DNA of 64,000 nt from the NCBI GenBank assembly GCA_902826695.1, contig CADEFU010000002.1, positions 310,001 to 374,000 on the forward strand, written 5' to 3'. The DNA comes from an uncultured Alphaproteobacteria bacterium. GTDB lineage: Bacteria; Pseudomonadota; Alphaproteobacteria; Micropepsales; Micropepsaceae. Of this stretch, positions 53,381-62,322 are shown in pieces. A program made the position numbers and the translations under genes. The notes below the pieces were generated by a model. The model saw only the letters and a list, made by a program, of their open reading frames with translations, was not told the origin of the DNA and did not search any database. Positions within the stretch are counted from its first letter, which is position 1. Each line of letters opens with the position of its first letter.

Positions 53381-53536
53381 CTGTCATCCCGGCCAAGCGA
53401 GGCGTTAGCCGAGCGCGAGCCGGGACCCAGGAGACTGGGCTCCGCTCATCAACTGCTCTGCGTGGCTCTCCTGGGTCCCGGATAGCAAGCTTCGCTACGA
53501 TCTTCGATCGAGCTTCGCTAGCTTCCGGGATGACAG
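53381..53536. repeat. palindromic intergenic repeat, TGTCATCCCGG family, copy 2
   Basis: CTGTCATCCCGG at 53381 and CCGGGATGACAG ending at 53536 are perfect outer ends; inner arms GGGACCCAGGAG and CTCCTGGGTCCCGG pair. It is inserted between E1 alpha and E1 beta of the branched-chain operon. It shares ends and core with the copy at 42093-42261 but differs in the interior. Confidence 0.87.
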
Positions 53537-53557
53537 TGATGAGGGTGGTCATCGCGA

Positions 53558-54808
53558 TCACACTCCCATCTCTTGGCGCTGGCGGCGGATGTGCCAGGGC
53601 ATTTCTTTGTAGACGTCTTCGAACATGGTTTTGACGCTCGCCATTTTGCCGGAGCCAAGCGTGCCGTAGGTCTCAGCCTCTTTCTGCGTGGCGCGGACTT
53701 CCTCGGCGATCGTCGTTTCCATTTCTGTGTGCTCTTTCTCCGACCACTTGCCGAGAGCGATCAGGTGTTTCTTCAAGCGATCGACGGGATCGCCGAACGG
53801 CCAAGCCTTTGCTTCGTCGGTCGGGCGGTAGCGGCTGGGGTCATCCGAGGTCGAGTGGCCTTCGACGCGGTAGGTGAAGTGCTCGATCATCGTCGGCCCT
53901 AAGTTCGCGCGCGCACGGTCGGCGGCCCACTTCGTCACGGCGTAGACGGCGAGGAAGTCGTTGCCGTCAACCCGCAGCGCCGGGATGCCGTAGCCGATGC
54001 CGCGGGCGGCGAAGGTGGACTCGTCACCACCGGCGATGCCTTGGTAGCTCGAGATAGCCCACTGATTGTTGACGACGTTCAGGATTACCGGCGCCTTGTA
54101 GACCGCAGCGAAGGTGAGCGCTGTGTGGAAGTCGCCTTCGGCCGTCGATCCGTCGCCGATCCAGGCGGCGCAGATGCGGTCGTCGCCCTTGAAGGCCGAT
54201 GCCATCGCCCAGCCGACCGCCTGGCTGTAGTGCATCGCGAGGTTGCCGGCGATCGAGAAGAAGCCGTGCTTCTTCGAGGAGTACATGATCGGCAGCTGAC
54301 GGCCTTTCAGCGGATCGCGCTCGTTCGAATAGACCTGGCACATCATGTCGAGCATCGGATAGCCGCGCGAGATGAGCAGGCCCTGCTGACGGTAGGTGGG
54401 GAAGCACATGTCTTCAGGGTCGAGGGCAGCCGATTGCGCGACGGCGATCGCCTCTTCGCCGGTGCACTTCATATAGAACGACGTCTTGCCCTGGCGCTGG
54501 GCCGCGAACATGCGGGCGTCGTAGTGGCGGACGGTCACCATGTGCTTCAGGCCGCGCTTCAGCGTCTCGACGTCGACTTTCGGATCCCAGGAGCCGTGGG
54601 CTTTGTTGTCGTCGCCGAGCACGCGGATGAACGAGTAGGCTGCGTCGTGCGTGTCCTTGGCGTTGACGTTGATGTCGGGCTTGGCCACTTCGCCGGGCTT
54701 GGGCACTTTGATGTGGCTGAAGTCCGGCTTGTCGCCGGGGCGGTGCTTCGGCTCGGGGATGTGGAGCTTGAGTTGGGGCTTGTTCGGGCGGATGGGTGCG
54801 GTCGACAT
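53558..54808 (-). CDS. bkdA1: branched-chain 2-oxo acid dehydrogenase E1 alpha
   Basis: 416 aa from the ATG at 54808; the frame is open far upstream without conserved sequence. The ThDP motif starts GDGSTAEGDFHTALTFAA and ends NNQWAIS; YRVEGHSTSDDPSRYR is the phosphorylation-loop region of the family. It oxidatively decarboxylates 2-oxo acids from valine, leucine and isoleucine. It leads a five-gene leftward operon whose promoter must lie in 54809-55061, where no clear box was recognised. Confidence 0.94.
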   Translation of the reverse strand: MSTAPIRPNKPQLKLHIPEPKHRPGDKPDFSHIKVPKPGEVAKPDINVNAKDTHDAAYSFIRVLGDDNKAHGSWDPKVDVETLKRGLKHMVTVRHYDARMFAAQRQGKTSFYMKCTGEEAIAVAQSAALDPEDMCFPTYRQQGLLISRGYPMLDMMCQVYSNERDPLKGRQLPIMYSSKKHGFFSIAGNLAMHYSQAVGWAMASAFKGDDRICAAWIGDGSTAEGDFHTALTFAAVYKAPVILNVVNNQWAISSYQGIAGGDESTFAARGIGYGIPALRVDGNDFLAVYAVTKWAADRARANLGPTMIEHFTYRVEGHSTSDDPSRYRPTDEAKAWPFGDPVDRLKKHLIALGKWSEKEHTEMETTIAEEVRATQKEAETYGTLGSGKMASVKTMFEDVYKEMPWHIRRQRQEMGV

Positions 54809-55061
54809 CAAGGGCTCGTTTCGCTGAAAGCAGCCGTGCGTTGGGGCGCAGTGGATAGGCGCGAGCGGCCCCACCGTCAATGACGGGGCGGGGGCAGGGC
54901 TAAGCCTTCGTTCGTGCGTTCGAGTGTTGCTTGCGGGTCGTGCGGGCGATTGATTTGTTCTGTTCGCCTTTGCCTGTGCGCAATTTTCAAATTCGATGGT
55001 GCAGTGCAATACCGGTGCTTCCTCGGTTAACTTGCAACGATCCTTGGTCTCGTGAGAATGC

Positions 55062-55532
55062 GTGCTGCAAATTCGAGGGGCGGTCGTGGGGCGTGCGATA
55101 GCATCGCTGTTTGACATTCATGGGCGCCTCAGCCGCCGCGGGCTTCTTGTTTTCGTTGTTTGCCTCGCGCCAGTCACGTTGCTGGCGATGTGGTTCATCG
55201 TGCATGGGCTGTTTGATGCGGCGTTTTTTGTGCTCCTGCCGTTGAGCATTGTTTCGCTGTTTGCCGTCATTCGGCGGCTACATGATCGGAACAGAAGCGG
55301 TTGGTGGACCGTTTTCATTTATGGGGCACCGTTCCTCATCATGTGGTCGGCACAGGAGATCGCTCTGAGGTACGAAGCGGTCTTTGGCGTCGCACCAGAT
55401 ACTCGCACTGTTGTTATGGTCGGGGGCGCAATCGCCTTGTTGCCGCTGCTGTGGGCGTTTGGAGAGCTGTACTTCCTACCGGGCACCAAGGGTCCAAACC
55501 GCTTTGGTGCCGATCCATTGGAGCGGCAATAG
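55062..55532 (+). CDS. DUF805 family membrane protein
   Basis: 156 aa with about four helices. DUF805 signs are FDIHGRLSRRGLL at the start, VIRRLHDRNRSGWW in the middle and LPGTKGPNRFGADP at the end. Function unknown. The start is uncertain: GTG at 55062 or GTG at 55086. It is divergent from bkdA1 and converges on the flavin hydroxylase gene. GC is slightly below that of the flanks. Confidence 0.85.
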   Translation: MLQIRGAVVGRAIASLFDIHGRLSRRGLLVFVVCLAPVTLLAMWFIVHGLFDAAFFVLLPLSIVSLFAVIRRLHDRNRSGWWTVFIYGAPFLIMWSAQEIALRYEAVFGVAPDTRTVVMVGGAIALLPLLWAFGELYFLPGTKGPNRFGADPLERQ

Positions 55533-55540
55533 CAGCACGC

Positions 55541-57025
55541 TCAATTCTGCAATGCTGCTGTGTAGCCGTTCGATAGTTCGTGCGCGGTGCCGGTGCCGAA
55601 CACGTAGCGATCGGCGCGGACCAGAACGGCATCGGCGCCATAGGCGTCGAGGTGCTGCGCGAGTTTCGACGCGAAGGGTTTGAGCGCGCCGTCCTCCAAC
55701 GAAACGATGCGGGCGAGGTGCCGGTTCTCAAGGCCCGCGACGTCGCTTGTGCGCCGCGCGATCAGCCATGCGCCGGTGCCAAGCACGTCGTCGAGGCGCG
55801 CGTTGCCCGCCATGTCTTGCGGGAAGATCGTGCCGGCGCGCGGACTATCGGCCTTGAACGCGCCCGGGCCTGCTTGCGGATCGGGCGGCGGTACCGGTTG
55901 CTGGCCGGTCGCGCGCACCGCCAACATGCCGGCGTCGCGCTGTGCGGCGGATTGCGGATCGGCGATGCAGACGACGCGGCCCATGGCGATGGCCGTCTCG
56001 GTGACGGCACGCACGTGCGGCTCGCGCTCGGTTTGATAAGTGTCGAGCAGTTTGTCGCCCGCCTGGCCGCGCAGGACGTGGGTGAGTTTCCAGCCAAGGT
56101 TCACGGCGTCGCGGATGCCGGAGCACATGCCTTGGCCGGCGAATGGCGGGGTTTGATGTGCTGCGTCGCCTGCGAGGATGATGCGCCCGCGGCGCCATTC
56201 GTTAGCGACCAAGCCGTGGAAGCGGTAGACGGCTTTGCGGTCGATTTCGACGTCGCCGTCGTTCACCCACGGTTTCAAGAGTTCGGCGATGCGGCGGTCG
56301 TCGAGGAAGCTTTGCGCGTCTTCGCCGGGGCGGATCATGAACTCCCAGCGGTGGCGGCCGGGGCCCATCAGCACGCAGGTCGTCGGGCGGACGGGATCGC
56401 AGATTTGCAGGTTTAGGTTCGGCATGCGCTCGGGGCGCTTCACTTGCGCGTCGATGACGAGCCAGGGTTCGTCGAAGCCGTAGTCGAAATGCGTGATGCT
56501 GAGCGCCTTGCGTACCGGACTCGACGCGCCGTCGCAGCCGATCACGTAGCGCGCTTCGATAGTTTGCGGTTTGCCGGCGGCGTCCGTGATCGTGGCGCGG
56601 ATCGCTTCGGTGCCGATCTGTTCGAAGCCTTCGAAGCGTACGCCGAGGCGGGTTTCGACCGTCGGGTAGTCGGCAAGTTTGGCGCGGAGCGCGCGCTCGA
56701 GATCGGGCTGGTTGAACATCCAACTCGGCGCGAAGCCCGAGGCGACAATCACTTCGTCGAGGTCGAAGCGCAGGAGAATCTCGCCCTTGGCATTGCGGAA
56801 CTCGTAAGCCGGGGCGCGGCGCGAGATCGCCGTCGCTTCTTGTAGGAGCCCCAAGCCCTGCCAGATGCGCATGATCTCCGCGTCGAAGTGCGCGGCGCGG
56901 GGGAGCGGATAGACGGCCGTGTCCTTCTCGACCGCGAGCACGCGAAAGCCTTCGCGGCCGAGCAGGTTTGCCAGCGTCGCGCCGACGGGACCGAGGCCTA
57001 CGATGAGGACGTCGGTTGTCGTCAT
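55541..57025 (-). CDS. FAD-dependent aromatic-ring hydroxylase (MhpA-like)
   Basis: 494-aa flavoprotein monooxygenase. It has DVLIVGLGPVGATLANLLG, the DG motif VIGCDGASSPVRKAL and the GD motif GRIILAGDAAHQTPPFAGQG. Similarity is closest to 3-(3-hydroxyphenyl)propionate hydroxylases, which add a second hydroxyl to a phenol so that an extradiol enzyme can cut the ring. Its ATG overlaps the FAH gene stop by 4 nt, placing it last in the aromatic operon. The exact phenolic substrate is unknown. Confidence 0.85.
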   Translation of the reverse strand: MTTTDVLIVGLGPVGATLANLLGREGFRVLAVEKDTAVYPLPRAAHFDAEIMRIWQGLGLLQEATAISRRAPAYEFRNAKGEILLRFDLDEVIVASGFAPSWMFNQPDLERALRAKLADYPTVETRLGVRFEGFEQIGTEAIRATITDAAGKPQTIEARYVIGCDGASSPVRKALSITHFDYGFDEPWLVIDAQVKRPERMPNLNLQICDPVRPTTCVLMGPGRHRWEFMIRPGEDAQSFLDDRRIAELLKPWVNDGDVEIDRKAVYRFHGLVANEWRRGRIILAGDAAHQTPPFAGQGMCSGIRDAVNLGWKLTHVLRGQAGDKLLDTYQTEREPHVRAVTETAIAMGRVVCIADPQSAAQRDAGMLAVRATGQQPVPPPDPQAGPGAFKADSPRAGTIFPQDMAGNARLDDVLGTGAWLIARRTSDVAGLENRHLARIVSLEDGALKPFASKLAQHLDAYGADAVLVRADRYVFGTGTAHELSNGYTAALQN

Positions 57026-57876
57026 TGTTCCGGCGCCACCGTCGCTTCGATGGCGCCGATCTTGTCGATTTCGATGCGCGTGACGTCACCGGCTTTGAGG
57101 AACTGCGGCGGTTTCAGTGCGGCGCCGACGCCGCCGGGCGTGCCGGTGAAGATGACGTCGCCGGGTTCGAGCGTCATCGCCTTGCTGATGTGGGCGATCT
57201 GATCGAAGACGTTGAAGACGAGGTGTTTCGTGTTCGAGTCTTGGCGCTTTTCGCCGTTGACGAAGGCGCGGATGCCGAGCGCGTGCGGGTCGCCGATTTC
57301 GTCGGGTGTGACGATCCACGGGCCGATGGGCCCATGGGTGTCGAAGCTTTTGCCCAAGACCCATTGCGGGGTTTTGAACTGCCAGTCGCGCACCGTTACG
57401 TCGTTGCCGGCGCAGTAACCGAAGATCACTTCGTGCGCTTTTTCTTTCGGCACGTGCTTGCAGCGTTTGCCGATGACGGCGACGAGTTCGGCTTCGTAGT
57501 CGAGCAGCATCGAGACTTTCGGAAGCTGCACAGGCTCGAACGGCGCGTGGATCGAGGTGACGGCCTTTGTGAACCACACTTGCTCGGGCGGTGTCGGCTG
57601 GCCGCTTTCGGCGATGTGGTCGGCGTAGTTCAGGCCGATCGCGAACACCTTGCCCGGGCGCTGTACGGGCGCTTCGAGCTTGACCGCGCTTTGGGCGACG
57701 TCGGCTTTGCGCGTGGCGGCGCGTTCGACGGCGCCGCGGACGGCGGGCCATTGGTTCATGAGGCCGATCATGTCGCGCGGCAGATCGGGGTCGACCTTCT
57801 TCAGATCGACGATACCGCCGTCGACGGCAAGGCCGATGCGGGTGCCCGCGGCGTCGGTGAATGTGACGAGTTTCAT
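57022..57876 (-). CDS. fumarylacetoacetate hydrolase family protein
   Basis: 284 aa from the ATG at 57876 (GGAGAG 6 nt upstream). The FAH fold signs are present: LDYEAELVAVIGKRCKHV with metal-binding glutamates, GLNYADHIAESGQ and the C-terminal GDVIFTGTPGGVG. Family members hydrolyse or hydrate ring-cleavage products such as acylpyruvates or 2-oxo-alkenoates. Here it follows the extradiol dioxygenase gene by 11 bp, so it probably acts on the ring-fission product or a later intermediate. Confidence 0.87.
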   Translation of the reverse strand: MKLVTFTDAAGTRIGLAVDGGIVDLKKVDPDLPRDMIGLMNQWPAVRGAVERAATRKADVAQSAVKLEAPVQRPGKVFAIGLNYADHIAESGQPTPPEQVWFTKAVTSIHAPFEPVQLPKVSMLLDYEAELVAVIGKRCKHVPKEKAHEVIFGYCAGNDVTVRDWQFKTPQWVLGKSFDTHGPIGPWIVTPDEIGDPHALGIRAFVNGEKRQDSNTKHLVFNVFDQIAHISKAMTLEPGDVIFTGTPGGVGAALKPPQFLKAGDVTRIEIDKIGAIEATVAPEQ

Positions 57877-57887
57877 AGTCTCTCTCC

Positions 57888-58805
57888 TCAACCCATGTTC
57901 GGAGGCATTTTCATGCCCCATTGCACGCCGATCAGATCTTGCATCGTCGCTTCGCGGCTACCCCAGCTTGCGGTCATGAGATCGCCGTCGGTCCAGTGCT
58001 CCAGCGTGTGGCCCCAGGGGTCCTTCCAGTAGTCGAAGATCTGGCTGCCCAGGATGTGGCGGCCGACGCCCCATTGGGCTTCGTGTCCCTTCTCTTTCAG
58101 AAGGTCGTGACCGCTCATGAGGTCGTCCATGTCGACGACTTCGAAGGCCGCGTGATTGAACTTCGGCGTGCCGGTGCCGAGCAGGAACAGTGTGTGATGG
58201 TCTGCCGGTTGATCGCCGCGGTCGCAGCGCATGAACGCGCCGAGTGCGAACTCCGGCGACATCTTGATTTCGTCAGAGGTGATGAAGCCGAAGCGTTCCT
58301 TGTACCAGGCTTCGCTGGCGCGGAAGTTCGAGACGTTGAGCACGCAGTGGCCGAGGCGTTTGATGTGCGATGTGCCTTGGCCGACGCGCTTCGGCGCATT
58401 GCGGCGCGGTTGGGCGCGCGCGTCGTTGATGGGCGGTGCGGGAGGGATTGCTGAGGGCGAGATCGATTCGCGTGCCGCCACGACCTCCACGGAGAATCCG
58501 TCTGGGTCGCTCAGGCGCACAACTTTGCCGCCGCCGGGGCCGTCAAGCGTTTCGATCTTCGCGTCTTGCGCCTTCGCGAGCGTTGCGAGGTCGTCGGCCG
58601 ACCGCGCTCGGAAGGCGACGCCTTTGAAGCCCGCTTCGCCCTTGTGCGTGACATGGACGAACGGGTCGGCGCCCTCGCCGCGCATGTAAAGCGTGTCGGC
58701 GTCGCGGTGCGCGCGCACGAGGCCGAAGTCGGTCAGGAACGTCTCCATCTTGTCAAGATCGGGCGCGGTGAAGCGCACGAAGGCGATGTCGTCGACTTTG
58801 ATCAT
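57888..58805 (-). CDS. extradiol (catechol 2,3-type) dioxygenase, VOC superfamily
   Basis: 305-aa two-module VOC protein. The second module has the iron triad: His153 in RLGHCVLNV, His218 in KFNHAAFEV and Glu269 in WGHTLEHWTDGD, at typical spacing. It should cut a catechol ring at the meta position with O2. Its ATG overlaps the TetR stop by 4 nt. Context of two hydroxylases and an FAH hydrolase supports an aromatic meta-cleavage pathway. Confidence 0.88.
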   Translation of the reverse strand: MIKVDDIAFVRFTAPDLDKMETFLTDFGLVRAHRDADTLYMRGEGADPFVHVTHKGEAGFKGVAFRARSADDLATLAKAQDAKIETLDGPGGGKVVRLSDPDGFSVEVVAARESISPSAIPPAPPINDARAQPRRNAPKRVGQGTSHIKRLGHCVLNVSNFRASEAWYKERFGFITSDEIKMSPEFALGAFMRCDRGDQPADHHTLFLLGTGTPKFNHAAFEVVDMDDLMSGHDLLKEKGHEAQWGVGRHILGSQIFDYWKDPWGHTLEHWTDGDLMTASWGSREATMQDLIGVQWGMKMPPNMG

Positions 58806-59464
58806 GGGGCGAGCTCCTTTTTACGCAAGTCCATGGCGGTTTTGGCGAGGCGCAGGGCTTCCGTTGGTTTCATGCCGAGGGCGGTCAGCGCGGTCGCCAC
58901 GACTTCGGCGGCGAATGCGAACGGTTCCGGGACGCGGCGCGTTTCGTCGGAGAGGCGCATGCCCGCCGACATTGCGATGCCGATGGTCGCGACCGTCGCG
59001 GCGTTCACCGAGGCGACCGTGAAGCGCTTCGTCTTTTCACCCATCGCGACGTCGCCCCGGATGCCTGCGTTGATCGGCGTGTCCGGATCGACGCCGCCGG
59101 GGATCAGGCGCAGCAGCGCGCGTGCGCGTACGGGCTGCATGATGGCGAAGGCGCAGAGCGAGGACAGGCCGTTCGCCATGCGGGTTGCGGCGTCGGTAAC
59201 ATCTTCGTTCGTCGCCGTGATCTTGTCTTCGAGTTCGAGACGGATGTTGCGCCCGATCTCGGCCGCGAGGTCGTCCTTGTCCTCGAAGTGCGTGTAGAAC
59301 GTGCCCTTTGCGACGTCGGCTTCTTCGGTGATGTCGTCGATCGAAAGCGCATCGAGGCCGCGGGCGGCGACGAGACGCTCCGCCGCCGCCACGAGCTCGC
59401 CGCGGGTGCGTTCGCGTTTTCGAGCGGCTCTCGGCAGGGTTTCATTTTTCGTCATGGTCGACAT
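58802..59464 (-). CDS. TetR family regulator of the aromatic operon
   Basis: 220 aa with an N-terminal helix-turn-helix (DITEEADVAKGTFYTHFEDK) and a C-terminal sensing domain. The ATG at 59464 overlaps the stop of the monooxygenase gene (TAATG). It lies inside the operon, so it probably represses the two TGACT palindromes at 61280-61311 and its own synthesis; the inducer should be the aromatic substrate or an intermediate. Confidence 0.88.
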   Translation of the reverse strand: MSTMTKNETLPRAARKRERTRGELVAAAERLVAARGLDALSIDDITEEADVAKGTFYTHFEDKDDLAAEIGRNIRLELEDKITATNEDVTDAATRMANGLSSLCAFAIMQPVRARALLRLIPGGVDPDTPINAGIRGDVAMGEKTKRFTVASVNAATVATIGIAMSAGMRLSDETRRVPEPFAFAAEVVATALTALGMKPTEALRLAKTAMDLRKKELAP

Positions 59465-61233
59465 TAGACACGGCCCAGAATTTTGGACAGCGCGGTCGCA
59501 AGGTCCGCCGTCGGGCTCTTGGCGGCGCCCATGCTGCGCCAGGCGACTACGCGGTCGGGCCTCACGAGTACGGCGCCTTGGGCCGAGATTTCGCGTTGGC
59601 GTACCCAAGCGGAACGCGGATCGCGGTAGTCGCCGTCGATGTGGCCGATGCGGATGGCGTCGAGCGGAATTTTCAGGTCTTTCGCGACGCCTTTGGCGGC
59701 GTCACACCAGGCTTGGCCGTCCTCGCCCGCGATCAGCAGGAAGTGGCCGGTGCGCAGGAGGCTCATCAGCGGTTGCCGCACGCCGTCGACGTCGTCGAGA
59801 TCGGCATGGGGGAGCGGCGCGCCGGGCCTTGTGCTTGGCGTGTAGACGCGGACGGGGTCGACGGGATTTGCCGGCGCCGCGTCGTCCGAGATTATCGCGT
59901 TCGAAGTGTAGGCGTAGCCGTATTCGACGTTGTGCTCGTTGAACTCCATCGACTGCGTTGCCACGGCGCGCAGTGTTGCGCGGCGGAAGTCTTTGTCTTC
60001 GGCGCGGTCGCTCCAAAGGCGTTGTAGTTGTTTCCAATTGGCCTCCGTGCCCGCTTCGGCGCTCAGGCCCATTTGGTGACCAAAGCCCAGCTGGTTCAGC
60101 GCGTTTTCGACGGAGCGTTGAACGTTGTTGGCGGTCGTCGCGCGGCGTTCGGGTTCGTAGGAGTCGAGCAGCGCGTCGGTCGCTTGGCCGTTCAGAACGG
60201 CGGCGAGCTTCCAGGTGAGGTTGTGCACGTCTTGGATTGCGCTGTTGAGGCCGAGGCCGCCCGTCGGCGGGTGACGGTGGGCGGCGTCGCCCGCGACGAA
60301 GACGCGGCCCATGCGAAAGCGGTTCGCAACGACGCCTTCGAGCGCCCAGCGCGAGATGCGGTGAATCGTGATCGGATGGTCGCCGATGCCGAGCGCCATG
60401 CGCATATCGGCTTCGACGCGCGCGTCGTCGAGCGCGCGTGGATCATCGAACGGATAGTTGAGGTGGTAGACCCATTCCTCAGATTGAGGTCCCCAGTGGT
60501 TTGGCCCCATCGGCACGAGCACGCCCATCGCAGCCATTTCCGGATGCCAGATCCACCGGATCAGGACGTCGGCGTCGCGCGCCCAACGCGAAAGATCGGC
60601 GGTGATATGGGTCGAGACGGCACGTGCAACGTTTCGCTGTCCTTCGAGTGCGATACCGAGTTTCGCGCCTACTGTGCGGCCGCCGTCGCAGGCGACGACG
60701 TATTGGGCGCGGACTGTGTAGAGTGAGTTGTCGGCGAGGTTCTTGATCGTGGCTGTTACCCCGTCGGCATCTTGGACGATGTCCGTCAGTTCGTGGCCGA
60801 AACGCACGCGGCCGGGCGCGAGATCGTCGGCGCGCTTTTTCATGATGGGCTCAAGCCGGATTTGCGGCAGGTTCGTCGAGGGGCAGGCGCTGGCCTTCGC
60901 CCAGAACGGATCGCGGCCGCCCGCGCCCCAGCATTCCATCTTCGCGATTTGGCGGCCAGCGTCTGGGTGCGCGCCGCCGAAGCCCGCGTACCACGCGGTC
61001 GCGGCCATTTGTTCCGGCGGCGTGCCGCGCGCGTAGAGCTCTTGCGCGATGCCGACTTCCGTCAGGATTTCCATCGCGCGTTGGTTGAGCACGTGCGCCT
61101 TCGGCAGTGTCGATGTGGTGGGGAGCGCGCTTACGAGCAGCGACTCGACTCCCAGGCGCGAGAGCAGCGCCGACGCCGTCAGACCGGCGCCGCCGCCGCC
61201 AACGATCAATACCGGGATATTTGTTTGGGTCAC
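59464..61233 (-). CDS. FAD-dependent phenol-type monooxygenase (TfdB-like)
   Basis: 589 aa, large PheA/TfdB-family flavoprotein hydroxylase. It contains VLIVGGGGAGLTASALLSR, the DG motif VVACDGGRTVGAKLG and the GD motif GRVFVAGDAAHRHPPTGG; a thioredoxin-like C-terminal domain is present as in this group. It would hydroxylate a phenol to a catechol. It leads the five-gene operon with a double operator 47 bp upstream. Its substrate is not readable from sequence. Confidence 0.87.
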   Translation of the reverse strand: MTQTNIPVLIVGGGGAGLTASALLSRLGVESLLVSALPTTSTLPKAHVLNQRAMEILTEVGIAQELYARGTPPEQMAATAWYAGFGGAHPDAGRQIAKMECWGAGGRDPFWAKASACPSTNLPQIRLEPIMKKRADDLAPGRVRFGHELTDIVQDADGVTATIKNLADNSLYTVRAQYVVACDGGRTVGAKLGIALEGQRNVARAVSTHITADLSRWARDADVLIRWIWHPEMAAMGVLVPMGPNHWGPQSEEWVYHLNYPFDDPRALDDARVEADMRMALGIGDHPITIHRISRWALEGVVANRFRMGRVFVAGDAAHRHPPTGGLGLNSAIQDVHNLTWKLAAVLNGQATDALLDSYEPERRATTANNVQRSVENALNQLGFGHQMGLSAEAGTEANWKQLQRLWSDRAEDKDFRRATLRAVATQSMEFNEHNVEYGYAYTSNAIISDDAAPANPVDPVRVYTPSTRPGAPLPHADLDDVDGVRQPLMSLLRTGHFLLIAGEDGQAWCDAAKGVAKDLKIPLDAIRIGHIDGDYRDPRSAWVRQREISAQGAVLVRPDRVVAWRSMGAAKSPTADLATALSKILGRV

Positions 61234-61279
61234 GGGGCGTCTCCATCGATGCGTGCCGATCTCTTGCCGGCCTCTAAAA

Positions 61280-61293
61280 TGACTATATAGTCA
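61280..61293. promoter_or_regulatory. operator 1, perfect palindrome upstream of the aromatic operon
   Basis: TGACTATATAGTCA is a perfect 14-bp palindrome 47 bp ahead of the monooxygenase start. A matching site follows 18 bp downstream. This is the pattern of paired TetR-family operators, and a TetR gene lies in the operon. Confidence 0.75.
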
Positions 61294-61297
61294 ATAA

Positions 61298-61311
61298 TGA
61301 CTGGATGGTCA
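61298..61311. promoter_or_regulatory. operator 2, palindrome upstream of the aromatic operon
   Basis: TGACTGGATGGTCA shares the TGAC/GTCA half-sites of operator 1, with 18 bp between centres, so both would lie on nearly the same helix face and could bind two TetR dimers together. Confidence 0.65.
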
Positions 61312-61391
61312 ATTGTGTTTTGACGCGCGCAGAGATGGGCGCCGAAAAATCGCTCGCTGGCAGGTTGAGTTTAGGTGGTTTGCGGTGGCGA

Positions 61392-62126
61392 CTAGCCGCC
61401 GCGGGCTTGGCGTTTGGCGACGGCGCGTTGGAGCTGCAGACGCTCTTTGACGGAGAGCGGGCGCTTCAGGGCTTTTCCGCTTTCGGCGATCTTGCGGGGT
61501 TGGAAGACGTGGAAGACGCGGCCGCCTTTGGTGTCGCCTTGGCCGGCCACGGTCGTGCGCTCGCTGTAATCTACGATCCAGTTGCGGATGGGGCCGGAGT
61601 CGAGATGGATGAAGTGGTTGTCCGGGTACCAGCCGACGCCGCCGCGGCTCATTTTGCGGGCGACCTTGGCGGCGGGCGAGAGGTTCTTGTCGAGCGTGAT
61701 GTCGATCGCCCGGCCTTCAAGGTGCTGACTTTTCTCTGCAACGCCGAAGATGCGGGACGCCAACATTTGGTTCGTCTTCTTCGTGCGGTAGGCGGAGAGG
61801 ACCGTGGCACGCGATTGACCGGCGGCGTCGATCACATCGGCGAGGAAGTCGATCGTTTCGACGAATACGGGGCCGGATACATTCTCACGGTGATCGCGCA
61901 GGAAGAGTGCGAGATCTACCATGGCGGACGGGATCGGCCCGATGGCATCGCGGTAGAGGCCGTTGAATGTTTCGCCGGTGTGCTGGTTCCTGAGCGAGAC
62001 GCGGCGCGGGATGGAGTGCGCGGGGAAAGCGAAGGGCTCGTCCTTCAAAATGCGCGCGTTTGCGGCGGAGCCAAAGACAAGTGTCAGGCCCGTTGCCAGC
62101 AAAAAATCGCGTCGTTTGAGTAGCAT
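61392..62126 (-). CDS. DUF882 family, YcbK-like murein peptidase, Tat-exported
   Basis: 244 aa from the ATG at 62126 (GGAAGAG just upstream). The N-terminus KRRDFLLATGLTLVF is a twin-arginine signal. The peptidase M15-like domain has the zinc motif SQHLEGRAIDI and WYPDNHFIHLDSGPIRNW, as in DUF882 proteins that trim peptidoglycan cross-links. It is divergent from the DUF1329 gene; its last bases lie near the aromatic operator region. Confidence 0.87.
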   Translation of the reverse strand: MLLKRRDFLLATGLTLVFGSAANARILKDEPFAFPAHSIPRRVSLRNQHTGETFNGLYRDAIGPIPSAMVDLALFLRDHRENVSGPVFVETIDFLADVIDAAGQSRATVLSAYRTKKTNQMLASRIFGVAEKSQHLEGRAIDITLDKNLSPAAKVARKMSRGGVGWYPDNHFIHLDSGPIRNWIVDYSERTTVAGQGDTKGGRVFHVFQPRKIAESGKALKRPLSVKERLQLQRAVAKRQARGG

Positions 62127-62322
62127 CGCTCTTCCATCTAAGTGCACCCCCTTAAAAAGACTACAAGATTCAGTTCAAAAATGCGTTGGGTCGGGCAACC
62201 CTGAGGCGATTTGTCGAAGGGGGCTGGATTGGCTAGAGTTGAGCGGACTTGTTAACGCGCCCTTGTGCCCCAAATCCATTCCACGGCGCGTCCCAATAAC
62301 ACTTGGTGGAGGATACGAAAGC

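Noticed and set aside
42093..53536. The two TGTCATCCCGG elements as parts of a CRISPR array.
   Set aside because: They are two isolated palindromic elements 11 kb apart, without regular spacers or cas genes.
61305..62123. Plus-strand frame covering the DUF882 region.
   Set aside because: It starts in the operator region and is antisense to a Tat-signal-bearing DUF882 gene with a zinc motif.
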